Source of the DNA: Pseudomonas sp. IB20
GTDB taxonomy: Bacteria > Pseudomonadota > Gammaproteobacteria > Pseudomonadales > Pseudomonadaceae
Direction of reading: 5' to 3'
Assembly: GCF_009707325.1 (NCBI RefSeq)
Contig: NZ_CP046103.1
Coordinates: 2,157,810-2,221,809, forward strand
Length of the DNA stretch: 64,000 bases
A program made the position numbers and the translations under genes. Under the pieces are notes generated by a model. It searched no databases. It saw only the letters and a list, made by a program, of their open reading frames with translations, and had not been told where the DNA came from. Positions 31,766-39,658 of the stretch are shown here, piece after piece; within the stretch, counting starts at the first letter, position 1; every line of letters begins with the position of its first letter.

Positions 31766-32641
31766 ACGTCGCTGTTGGCTGACGTTTGGCGCGAGCGCGT
31801 TCAGCGCAGGCGTGGGTTCAGCGTCCTTCAACGTCAATGCGTAGAGGATGACAGGAATGGGTGGCGATAACGGGCAACTATCCAGCCCGACCTCCCGCGC
31901 GCCAAAAGCGGTGAACGGGTCGACAACCGCCAGGCCTTCCCCGGCTTCCACCATGCTGCGCATCATCTGGTAGGTCTGCACCCGCGTCTGCACCACTGGC
32001 AGTGGGCGCAGAGCGTGCAGCTTGGCGTCCAGCAGGCGGCTCAGCGGGTCATGCCCCTCAAGCCCGATCATCGACTGCCCGGCCAGGTCCTGCAGCGCGA
32101 TGTACTTTTGCTTGGGTTTGAGCCAGCCATGGGGCGCGAGCAGTTGCAGTTTGCCCTCGGCCAGCACAGTGCTTTGGATTTGCGGGTGTTGCGGGTCATG
32201 CAGGCTCAGGCCCACATCGGCTTCGTGCAGGAGCAGGCTCCTGACAATTTCCCGCGTCGGTTGGCTCGACAGGTTGCACGGCGTGTCCTGGAACCGTCGA
32301 CGCAGCAGCGCGATACTTTGCGGCAACAGTTGATTGGCCAGGGGCGGGGTGCACAAGGCGCGCAGTGTGGGGGCATGGTGGTGTTTCAAGCGACTGGCCA
32401 AGCGTTGTACCGGTTCCAGTGCTTCGTAGAGGTGGGCGATTTGTGCCTGCAGCTCAAGGGTTTCACGGGTTGCCTGCAAACGCCCGCGCACACTGGCAAA
32501 CAGCATGAAGCCCAATTGCTGCTCGGCGTCCTTGAGGGTTGCATCCACGTCGCCCACGGGGAGTTGCAACCATTCGGCGGCCGTGCCGAGGTGTCCGGTC
32601 TGCAAGATGGCCTGAATCACTTCGATATGACGTAAACGCAT
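31745..32641 (-). CDS. LysR-family transcriptional regulator
   Basis: A 298-residue LTTR. The N-terminal HTH (MRLRHIEVIQAILQTGHLGTA, about 1-58) is somewhat degenerate after it (AAEWLQLPVGDVDATLKDAE in place of the usual A-A-x-x-L-x-x-S-Q-P-A-x-S), which makes DNA-binding specificity hard to guess. The rest is a substrate-binding domain with two Rossmann-like lobes (LRALCTPPLANQLLPQSIAL, then VEAGEGLAVVDPF). Convergent with the acetyltransferase gene; its target is unknown. Confidence 0.88.
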   Translation of the reverse strand: MRLRHIEVIQAILQTGHLGTAAEWLQLPVGDVDATLKDAEQQLGFMLFASVRGRLQATRETLELQAQIAHLYEALEPVQRLASRLKHHHAPTLRALCTPPLANQLLPQSIALLRRRFQDTPCNLSSQPTREIVRSLLLHEADVGLSLHDPQHPQIQSTVLAEGKLQLLAPHGWLKPKQKYIALQDLAGQSMIGLEGHDPLSRLLDAKLHALRPLPVVQTRVQTYQMMRSMVEAGEGLAVVDPFTAFGAREVGLDSCPLSPPIPVILYALTLKDAEPTPALNALAPNVSQQRRSGRFQL

Positions 32642-32786
32642 CGCCGGAGTCTATGTTCAGTACGGTGGGGTTTCAATGGCTTGGGAAAAAACAGCGCGGG
32701 TCGGCTACCGTTAAGCGTGCTCGCCACTGCAACCTGCGGGTCATACAAAACGTGTAATAACTGACCAACCTTCAGGGAGCCTTGCG

Positions 32787-33236
32787 ATGTCCGGCAATAC
32801 CGCAACAATTGGCAGCGTGCACACCCAGCATGGCTTTACGCGTTGGGCGGTGCTGGTGGTGTTGGTCATTATCGGGTTGCTGGCCCTGGCGGTGGGGCCA
32901 CGGCTGTTCGGCGATGTCACGCTGGCAGAAATAGCCCAGGCGAAGGCCCAGGTGAGCGAATTGGGCAGGGCGGTCGAACGGTTTCATCAAGACACCGGTC
33001 GCTACCCCACGGATGAAGAGGGATTGGAGGCATTGACCACGCGACTTGTTGGCGAGGCGAAATGGAAAGGCCCCTACGTTAACGAAGACTTGCTGAATGA
33101 CCCTTGGGGCATTGCCTACCAGTACCACTACCCGCCAACCCAGCCGAACACGCCCTTCGACCTGTTTTCATTCGGCAAAGACCGCACCCTGGGCGGCGTA
33201 GGCGACAACAAGGATATTACCTACGGCGACAACTGA
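32787..33236 (+). CDS. GspG-like type II secretion pseudopilin, stand-alone
   Basis: A 149-residue pseudopilin. The prepilin peptidase site would be HG|FTRWAVLVVLVIIGLLA (cut after Gly16), followed by one membrane helix. The C-terminal domain has the GspG block ETGRYPT-like DTGRYPTDEEGLEAL and the calcium-loop region DPWGIAYQYHYPP ... FDLFSFGKDRTLGG. Residue +5 of the mature protein is Ala, not the Glu needed by most assembled pilins. No other secretion gene is nearby. A good ribosome site (AGGGAG) precedes the ATG. Confidence 0.85.
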   Translation: MSGNTATIGSVHTQHGFTRWAVLVVLVIIGLLALAVGPRLFGDVTLAEIAQAKAQVSELGRAVERFHQDTGRYPTDEEGLEALTTRLVGEAKWKGPYVNEDLLNDPWGIAYQYHYPPTQPNTPFDLFSFGKDRTLGGVGDNKDITYGDN

Positions 33237-33325
33237 TAGATCTGGCAATACCCATCGACCTGATTAGAATGGCTGCTCTGATCATCAGACAAACACCAAT
33301 ACAACAAAAACAGGTCTGGTCTCAC

Positions 33326-33670
33326 ATGCCTCTACCCTCGATCTTCTTCGGGGTAACGGCCAAGCAACTGCTGGTCTTGGTGACCGTGGGGTGCGTGGCT
33401 GCTTATCTCTTCAATACTCCCGATGAACACACGCCGGAAAACCTCGCCCTCGAGGCGTTTATCCGTTCCCAGGAACAGGTGGATGCGCAGGTGGGCGCGG
33501 TGCTGGAGATTGCGTTGGTCAGGCAGGTGGTGGCCTATCCCGCGTATGGCACGACGGGCTACAAACGTTCGTTGTATGCCGTTGAAGGAGAGCGGGGGAG
33601 GTTGATGGTGACGCTCAAGCACGTGGATGGCGGGCAGGGCGTGGAGGTGACAGAGATTCGCCGGTCTTGA
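33326..33670 (+). CDS. Small membrane-anchored protein of unknown function
   Basis: A 114-residue protein starting MPLPSIFFGVTAKQLLVLVT, with one hydrophobic segment (about 12-28) and a soluble C-terminal domain (YGTTGYKRSLYAVEGERGR; ending EVTEIRRS). No family recognised with confidence. Start at 33326; the frame is open upstream to 33104 through the GspG-like gene in another frame and is not used. It lies 90 bp after the GspG-like gene; a shared transcript is possible. Confidence 0.65.
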   Translation: MPLPSIFFGVTAKQLLVLVTVGCVAAYLFNTPDEHTPENLALEAFIRSQEQVDAQVGAVLEIALVRQVVAYPAYGTTGYKRSLYAVEGERGRLMVTLKHVDGGQGVEVTEIRRS

Positions 33671-33732
33671 TCACCAGCCCAGTCAATGCCGTCAATGGCC
33701 AGGACTGAGCAGGTCGATAAGGTGAGAGCTTA

Positions 33733-33966
33733 TTAAGCCTGGAACGTTGGGGATTCGCGGGTGATAATTTTGTCCGACTGGATCAGTCTGAATTCATCGC
33801 CTTCCATTTTTTCTACGCGATCGCCAATGGCCAGCTTGTAGGTAGTGGTGGGCGCCGAACCAGCCTGGTCGCCTTGCACCGGGTTGGATTCCTGGAACTC
33901 ATGCACGGAATACACGCGTCCTTCCGCGTCTCTGGCATGGAACTGTCCGACAAGTACTGCAGCCAT
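33733..33966 (-). CDS. Small hypothetical protein
   Basis: A 77-residue acidic soluble protein starting MAAVLVGQFHARDAEGRVYS and ending ITRESPTFQA. No family recognised. AGAGG lies 10 bp before the ATG at 33966. The 18 extra upstream codons have no conserved look. Short beta-strand-rich pattern (VYSVHEF, TYKLAIGDRV, FRLIQSD) suggests a small beta fold. Confidence 0.6.
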   Translation of the reverse strand: MAAVLVGQFHARDAEGRVYSVHEFQESNPVQGDQAGSAPTTTYKLAIGDRVEKMEGDEFRLIQSDKIITRESPTFQA

Positions 33967-34193
33967 CTGTTTAGAACCTCTGGAGATAAACACTCGATTT
34001 GCGGTTCTGTAGACCGTCATGGAGCGGGGTAGTTTACCTATGGAAAAAAAATACTATTCGTTGATCTTTTCAGACGCTTCCTACGCAGGTGATCGCGTAG
34101 AAAACCTCTTGGGGATTATCAAAACCTGCTGGTGAACCTGCCGTGAAGACTTTATAACTACAAGCTCCTTAGTCAGACGTCGGGAAAACCTCA

Positions 34194-34751
34194 ATGAGCA
34201 AGGTCTACACGATTGCCGTACTGGTTGGCAGCTTGAGAAAAGAGTCGATCAACCGCAAGGTCGCCCTGGCCTTGGCCGAACTGGCCCCAGCCAATCTGAA
34301 GTTGAACATTGTGGAAATTGGCGATTTGCCGCTCTACAACGAGGACCTCGACGGGGCATCACCGCCCGCAGCCTACAGTACTTTGCGCAAACAGGTGAGT
34401 TCATCCGACGCGGTGTTGTTTGTGACCCCGGAATATAACCGCTCAGTGCCGGCGGCGTTGAAGAATGCGATTGATGTGGGGTCGCGGCCTTATGGGCAAA
34501 GTGCCTGGAGTGGTAAGCCTGGGGCGGTCATCAGTGTGTCGCCGGGGGCCATTGGTGGGTTTGGTGCTAACCACCATTTGCGCCAGTCCCTGGTGTTTCT
34601 CAATGTGCCTTGTATGCAACAGCCGGAGGCTTATCTGGGTGGGGCGGGGAGTGCCTTTGATGAGGCGGGTAAATTGTCGGAGAAGACCAAGCCGTTTTTG
34701 CAGGCGTTTGTTGATGCCTATGGGGTGTGGGTGGAGAAGCAGTTGGGGTGA
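34194..34751 (+). CDS. NADPH-dependent FMN reductase (ChrR/azoreductase type)
   Basis: A 185-residue flavodoxin-like reductase. Seen: VGSLRKESINRKVALAL (phosphate loop), PLYNEDLDG, and FVTPEYNRSVPAALKNAIDV with the PEYN motif, all typical of ChrR-type quinone/chromate/azo reductases. It uses NAD(P)H and FMN and likely reduces quinones by two electrons, which protects against oxidative stress. Element B begins 17 bp after the stop. Confidence 0.9.
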   Translation: MSKVYTIAVLVGSLRKESINRKVALALAELAPANLKLNIVEIGDLPLYNEDLDGASPPAAYSTLRKQVSSSDAVLFVTPEYNRSVPAALKNAIDVGSRPYGQSAWSGKPGAVISVSPGAIGGFGANHHLRQSLVFLNVPCMQQPEAYLGGAGSAFDEAGKLSEKTKPFLQAFVDAYGVWVEKQLG

Positions 34752-34768
34752 TGGGGGGGCTTTTTTGA

Positions 34769-35574
34769 GTACATATCCGTTGCTGCGGTAACGGCTGCTT
34801 AGGGTTCCGCCCTTACGGCGGGTCATTTTGGAAAAGAGCCCCAAAAGTAACCAAAAGGGCTCTTGCCCCACCACTCGGCCTCGCCTAGGCTCGGGTGCCC
34901 GCACGCAGGCCAGCGTGGTTTAACGGGGCGCCTAAAATCAAGATCACAGGCCAGCGCGGCTAAACCGGCATCCCTGCCGGTTTACCCGCTCCACCGTGCC
35001 TGCGTTCGGCCATCGTGGTTAACGGGGCCTGTCAGATCAAGATCAAAATCTACAGCACGGCGGCCTAGTAGCCGACCTGAGTGGTAAGCAAAGCTTGAAC
35101 TGCGTCGTGTATTTGCTCATGAAAAGCCTCAGGAGTTGGACGAGTGTCCAACTTCTGGGGCGCACTTCAGTGTGTCAGTCAGCTCATTGTAACTGACCCA
35201 CCGCCTTCGCGGCAAGCCCGCTCCCACATTGATTGAGTTCAGCCAAGATCAGGTCGGCTGTCAGGCCGCCTCGGCTTTGCTTTTGATTTAACCACTCAGG
35301 TCGGCTACTAGGCCGCCGTGCTCTTGCTTTTGATCTTGATCTTGATCTTAGGCGCCCCGTTAAACCACGCTGGCCGAACGCAGGCTTTGGAGCGTGGGTA
35401 AACCGGCAGGACGCCGGTTTAGCCGCGATGGGCCAAGGATGGCCCATGGCGGCGGCCCACGGTCCAAAGCCTGCGTGAGGGCACACCGAGCCTAGCGAGG
35501 TGCCGAGTGGTGGGGCAAGAGCCCTTTGGTTACTTTGGGGCTTTTCCAAAGTGACCCGCCGTAAGGGCGGAACC
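34769..35574. mobile_element. Composite inverted-terminus element B (non-autonomous)
   Basis: Left end starts GTACATATCCGTTGCTGCGG; the right copy aligns from GGTGGGGCAAGAGCCC (about 35509) to GGGCGGAACC (35574), after which the outermost ~25 bp differ from the others. Two core copies face each other (35057 +, 35291 -), with their junction-like hairpins, so it looks like two inverted units. Between them (about 35086-35200) is a unique stretch that encodes a tail ending ELDECPTSGAHF...SSL and TAA at 35190-35192, not identified, plus part of a REP. It fills the gap between the FMN reductase gene and poxB. Confidence 0.6.
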
Positions 35575-35619
35575 CTACAGTCGGTAGTCCGCTACGGGGC
35601 TGTTCGCCGTTACTAAAAC

Positions 35620-37344
35620 TCAGCGCAACCAGTTGGTGCGCGCCAGTTCGATCACTTCATCGCCGCGCCCGCTCATCACCGCCTTGAGCATATACAGGCT
35701 GAACCCCTTGGCCTGTTCGAGCTTGATTGTCGGCGGCATCACCAGTTCCTGAGTGGCTGTGACCACGTCGACCAGCACCGGGCCGTCATGGGCGAGGGCA
35801 CGGCGTAAGGCCGGTTCGAGGTCTTCGGACTGCTCCACGCGAATGCCGAGGATGCCCATGGCGTTGGACATGGCAGCGAAATCCGGGTTTTTCAGCTCGG
35901 TACCGGTGTCCAGGTAACCGGCGGCTTTCATTTCCATGGCGACGAAACCCAGTGACGAGTTATCGAACACGATGACTTTGACTGGCAGTTTCAATTGCGC
36001 CAACGAGATGAAGTCGCCCATTAACATGGCGAAGCCACCGTCGCCGGACATCGAAATCACCTGTCGCCCAGGAAAGGCTGCCTGGGCGCCAATGGCCTGC
36101 GGCATGGCATTGGCCATCGAGCCGTGGTTGAACGAGCCGATCAGGCGGCGTTTGCCATTCATCTTTAAATAGCGCGCAGCCCACACGGTGGGTGAGCCGA
36201 CGTCGGCAGTGAAGATGGCATCGTCATCCGCCAATTCGCTGAGCAACCGCGCGACGTATTGCGGGTGGATCGGCCGGTCGGGTTTCGACGGCTGCGCCAA
36301 GTCGTCCAGGCCTTGGCGGGCTTTCTCGTAATGCTTCAACGAGGTGTCGAGGAAGCTGCGATCAGCCTTGCGGGTCAGGCGTGGCAGCAGCGCGTCGAGG
36401 GTCTCGCTGACGTCGGCTGCGATGCCCAGGTCCAGCGTGGCCCGGCGCCCGAGCGCCTGCGGGTTGCGGTCGACCTGGATGATTTTCGCGTCGGTGGGGT
36501 AGAACTGGCGATAGGGGAAGTCGGTGCCGAGCATGATCAGCGTGTCGCAGTTGAGCATGGCGTGGTAACCCGAGCTGAAACCGATCAGGCCGGTCATGCC
36601 CACATCAAACGGGTTGTCCCATTCCACGTGCTCTTTACCGCGCAAGGCGTGCACCACTGGCGCGCCGAGGGCATCGGCCAGGGCTACCACTTGGTCGTGG
36701 GCACCGGCGCAGCCACTGCCGCACAGCAGGGTGACTTTCTGGCTGCTCTGCAGGATCTCGGTGAGGCGTTGCAGGTCCTGTTCCGCCGGCAAGGTGCGCG
36801 GTGCGTGCAGGGCTGGCCAAGGCTTGAGTTTGTCTTCCACTTCCAGCAACGATACGTCGCCTGGAATCACCACCACCGCCACGCCACGGTTGAGGATCGC
36901 CGAGCGCATCGCGCGGTGCAGCACCTGGGGCATCTGCTCGGGGTTGGTCACCAGCTCGATAAAGTGGCTGCACTCCTTGAACAGCTCCTGAGGATGGGTT
37001 TCCTGAAAGTAGTTCAGGCCGATCTCCGAGGACGGAATTTGCGCCGCAATCGCCAGCACCGGCACATGGTTGCGATGGCAGTCGAACAGGCCATTGATCA
37101 AGTGCAGGTTACCCGGCCCGCAGCTGCCGGCGCACACCGTCAATTCGCCGGTGGCGGCGGCTTCGGCACCGGCGGCGAACGCGGCGACCTCTTCGTGGCG
37201 CACGTGCATCCACTCGATGCTGTCCATGGTGCGCAGGGCGTCGGTCAGGCCGTTGAGGCTGTCGCCGGTCAGGCCCCAGATGCGCTTGATGCCCGCCTGT
37301 TCAAGGGTGGTCGCCAATTGCTGGGCCAGGTTGATTTTCGCCAT
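35620..37344 (-). CDS. poxB: Pyruvate dehydrogenase (ubiquinone), pyruvate oxidase
   Basis: A 574-residue TPP/FAD enzyme that turns pyruvate into acetate and CO2 and passes electrons to the quinone pool at the inner membrane. Seen: [14 protein letters not shown] with the TPP-activating Glu, [16 protein letters not shown], and the TPP/Mg site [14 protein letters not shown]. The C-terminus ([20 protein letters not shown]) is of the PoxB kind that binds membrane lipids. Start [10 protein letters not shown] (37344) with GGAG 8 bp ahead; a Met four codons upstream is less likely. Confidence 0.93.
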   Translation of the reverse strand: MAKINLAQQLATTLEQAGIKRIWGLTGDSLNGLTDALRTMDSIEWMHVRHEEVAAFAAGAEAAATGELTVCAGSCGPGNLHLINGLFDCHRNHVPVLAIAAQIPSSEIGLNYFQETHPQELFKECSHFIELVTNPEQMPQVLHRAMRSAILNRGVAVVVIPGDVSLLEVEDKLKPWPALHAPRTLPAEQDLQRLTEILQSSQKVTLLCGSGCAGAHDQVVALADALGAPVVHALRGKEHVEWDNPFDVGMTGLIGFSSGYHAMLNCDTLIMLGTDFPYRQFYPTDAKIIQVDRNPQALGRRATLDLGIAADVSETLDALLPRLTRKADRSFLDTSLKHYEKARQGLDDLAQPSKPDRPIHPQYVARLLSELADDDAIFTADVGSPTVWAARYLKMNGKRRLIGSFNHGSMANAMPQAIGAQAAFPGRQVISMSGDGGFAMLMGDFISLAQLKLPVKVIVFDNSSLGFVAMEMKAAGYLDTGTELKNPDFAAMSNAMGILGIRVEQSEDLEPALRRALAHDGPVLVDVVTATQELVMPPTIKLEQAKGFSLYMLKAVMSGRGDEVIELARTNWLR

Positions 37345-37421
37345 GAAGAACTCCAATCGTCAGTGAGGTTAAAAGCTGCTGATCAGTAGAGGACAGTTCG
37401 ATCACGGCGAATGCTCCGCGC

Positions 37422-38654
37422 TTAATGTGAAGATTGCGTCATGGCGGCGCGGTATTGGCGGGTGCGGCGGGCGAGAAACCACTGATCGCGGACCAGCGCG
37501 ATGCACGGGGCCACCTTGGCGTTGGGCCGGTGGCCGCGGCTCAATTGGCGCATCTGGTAGCGCACCACGGCCAGGGTGGCGAGGGCGGCCAGGGGCTTGC
37601 GTTGCCAGTTGATGGGTTTGAGTTGCGGGTTGAGGTCGCGGCCTGCGCGCCAGTGTTTGATCAACTGCGGCTCCAGGGTCAGGGCGGTGGCGATGCCGGC
37701 CATGGCGATGCCGCTGTCGAGCACGTGTTGCACCACCGGCAGGCGCCGAATGCCGCCGGTGACCATCAGTGGCATGCTGGCGAGGGTCGCCACTTCCTGG
37801 GCAAATGCCAGAAAGTACGCTTCACGCGCCAAGGTGCGACCGTCCCGAGCTTCGCCCTGCATGGCCGGCGCTTCGTAGCTGCCGCCGGACAATTCCAGCA
37901 GGTCGATGGGCAACGGGTTGAGCATCTCGACCACGGCACGCGCATCGGCCTCTGCAAACCCGCCGCGCTGGAAGTCCGCCGAGTTGAGCTTGACCGACAC
38001 GCAAAACGACGGGCTGACAGTGGCGCGTACCGCGTTAATCACCTCCAGCAGCAGGCGCGCACGGTTCTCCAGCGAACCGCCCCAGCGGTCGGTGCGTTGG
38101 TTGCTGAGCGGTGAGAGAAACTGGCTGATCAAGTAGCCGTGTGCAGCGTGGATCTGCACCCCGGTAAACCCGGCTTTCTCGGCCAGGCGTGCGCTGGTGG
38201 CGAAGCGCTCGATCACGTCTTGAATATCCGCCTCGGTCATGGCTTTGGGCTTGGCGAACATCTTCGAGAAGCCGCCCAGGTCGAGTGCTACCGCAGAGGG
38301 CGCCAAGGCTTGCTGGCGCAGGTTGGCGGGCGTCTGGCGCCCCGGGTGGCTGAGTTGCAGCCAAAAGTGCACCTGCTTGGCTCGCGCGACATCGGCCCAC
38401 TCACGGAAGCTGTCCAACTGCTGCTCGTCCTCAAGCACAACGCCGCCGGGGCCGGTCATGGCGCGGCGGTCGATCATCACGTTGCCGGTCAGCAGCAAGC
38501 CAGGCTCACCCTCGGCCCAGGCCTGGTACAGCTGCTTCAATTCGCGCGACGGCGCTTGACGGGCGTCGGCCATGTTCTCTTCCATCGCCGCCTTGGCGAT
38601 GCGGTTGGCGAGGACTTGGCCGTTAGGCAGTTGCAGAGCTTCAAAAGGTGACAT
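37422..38654 (-). CDS. NADH:flavin oxidoreductase, Old Yellow Enzyme family
   Basis: A 410-residue FMN-dependent TIM-barrel ene-reductase. Seen: IHAAHGYLISQFLSP with substrate-binding His/His and Tyr, NQRTDRWGGSLENR, and LMVTGGIR for the FMN phosphate. There is no Fe-S/FAD C-terminal part, so it is a short OYE with a 40-residue basic tail (RQYRAAMTQSSH at the end). AGGAGT precedes the ATG at 38654. Divergent from a MerR gene with a MerR-type promoter between, so it is probably induced by a compound such as an electrophile. Substrate unknown. Confidence 0.9.
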   Translation of the reverse strand: MSPFEALQLPNGQVLANRIAKAAMEENMADARQAPSRELKQLYQAWAEGEPGLLLTGNVMIDRRAMTGPGGVVLEDEQQLDSFREWADVARAKQVHFWLQLSHPGRQTPANLRQQALAPSAVALDLGGFSKMFAKPKAMTEADIQDVIERFATSARLAEKAGFTGVQIHAAHGYLISQFLSPLSNQRTDRWGGSLENRARLLLEVINAVRATVSPSFCVSVKLNSADFQRGGFAEADARAVVEMLNPLPIDLLELSGGSYEAPAMQGEARDGRTLAREAYFLAFAQEVATLASMPLMVTGGIRRLPVVQHVLDSGIAMAGIATALTLEPQLIKHWRAGRDLNPQLKPINWQRKPLAALATLAVVRYQMRQLSRGHRPNAKVAPCIALVRDQWFLARRTRQYRAAMTQSSH

Positions 38655-38682
38655 GGGTTGACTCCTGAGCGGGGGAGGCCTC

Positions 38683-38713
38683 AGGCTAAGCTTAAAGTTA
38701 ACTTTAATGTCAA
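38683..38713 (-). promoter_or_regulatory. MerR-type promoter and operator of the OYE gene
   Basis: Minus-strand -35 TTGACA (38708-38713), a 19-bp spacer, and -10 TAGCCT (38683-38688). The spacer holds the perfect 16-bp palindrome TTAAAGTTAACTTTAA (38692-38707). An overlong 19-bp spacer with a central palindrome is the hallmark of promoters activated by MerR proteins twisting DNA. The MerR gene starts 14 bp away on the other strand. Confidence 0.75.
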
Positions 38714-38726
38714 GCGGGGCGTGGCG

Positions 38727-39131
38727 ATGAATATTGGCGAGCTGGCAAAACAAAGTGGGCTGGCGGCATCACGCATTCGCTTTTATGAAGCTCAAGGGCT
38801 GATCAGCCAGGTGGGGCGCCAGGCCAATGGCTATCGGCGGTATGCACCGCAGGCGTTGCAAACGCTGCAACTGATTCAGAGTGCGCAGCAGGCCGGGTTT
38901 ACCTTGCAGGAGCTCAAGGCGTTGATGCCGGCGCCGGGCGAGCACAAGCGCGATGAGCTGATCGAGGCGTTGGAGCGCAAGGCGCAGCAGATCGAAGTGA
39001 TGCAGGCGCAGTTGGCGCACAGCAAGGCGCAATTGCTGGGGGTGATCGAGGCAGTGCGTGCGCAGCCGCAAGATCTGCCGTGTTCCATGGGCCAGAAGCA
39101 GGTGCTGGCGTCGATCAAACTCAACGCATGA
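38727..39131 (+). CDS. MerR-family transcriptional regulator
   Basis: A 134-residue MerR regulator: winged HTH at the N-terminus (MNIGELAKQSGLAASRIRFY, about 1-40), then a dimer coiled coil (about 78-115) and a short C-terminal effector part ending DLPCSMGQKQVLASIKLNA. One Cys in LPCSMGQ could be an electrophile sensor but the metal-binding pattern of CueR/ZntR is missing. Start ATG at 38727, with only a weak ribosome site. Divergent from the OYE gene and its likely activator. Confidence 0.9.
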   Translation: MNIGELAKQSGLAASRIRFYEAQGLISQVGRQANGYRRYAPQALQTLQLIQSAQQAGFTLQELKALMPAPGEHKRDELIEALERKAQQIEVMQAQLAHSKAQLLGVIEAVRAQPQDLPCSMGQKQVLASIKLNA

Positions 39132-39163
39132 TTGCATGCCAGGGCTTTTTTATAGGCTGACGC

Positions 39164-39658
39164 TTAGCGGCGGCGGAACAGCGGCAACGGTTGATCCGTG
39201 GCCGCCTGGTACGTCACCGAGAAGTCCTTGAGGCTTTCCAAGGCTTCGTACGGGTCTTTGTCGGCGCGCAAGGCGAAGGCATCGAACCCGCAGCGGCGCA
39301 GGTAGAACAGTTGGTCGCGCAGCACGTCGCCAATCGCGCGCAGCTCGCCCTTGTAACCGTAACGGTCACGCAGCAGGCGCGCGTTGGAGTAGTTGCGACC
39401 GTCGGTGAAGGCCGGGAAGTTCAGGGCGATGACTTGGAAGTGCTGCACGTCATCACCGATTTCTTCGGCTTCTTCATCGGCGTCCAGCCACACACCCAGG
39501 CCGCCGTCGCGGGCCTTGAGCGCATGGCCGTGTTCGCGCCACAGGGCCAACGGCACGATCAGGTCGTCGCAGTTGGAAATGCCGTCGAAGCTCGCGTCCT
39601 TGGGCAGCAGGTGCCAGGTTTCATCGAGGACTTCGTTGTTCTTAATGATTCGCTGCAT
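39164..39658 (-). CDS. DUF934 protein, partner of sulfite reductase
   Basis: A 164-residue DUF934 protein. Seen: VPLALWREHG near the N-terminus, FPAFTDGRNYSNARLLRDRYG and GELRAIGDVLRDQLFYLRRCGF, the conserved core. It is nearly always coded next to a siroheme sulfite/nitrite reductase and is thought to help it, role unproven. Start MQRIIKNNEVLDETWHLLP (39658) overlaps the reductase stop (39642) by 17 bp, so the two are coupled. Confidence 0.92.
   Translation of the reverse strand: MQRIIKNNEVLDETWHLLPKDASFDGISNCDDLIVPLALWREHGHALKARDGGLGVWLDADEEAEEIGDDVQHFQVIALNFPAFTDGRNYSNARLLRDRYGYKGELRAIGDVLRDQLFYLRRCGFDAFALRADKDPYEALESLKDFSVTYQAATDQPLPLFRRR

Noticed and set aside
35086..35200. Possible insertion-sequence end within element B
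   Set aside because: Some likeness to IS-type ends (TCCAACTTCTGGGGC), but no inverted partner or transposase fragment could be shown.
36259..37389. 376-codon plus-strand frame
   Set aside because: Antisense shadow of poxB.
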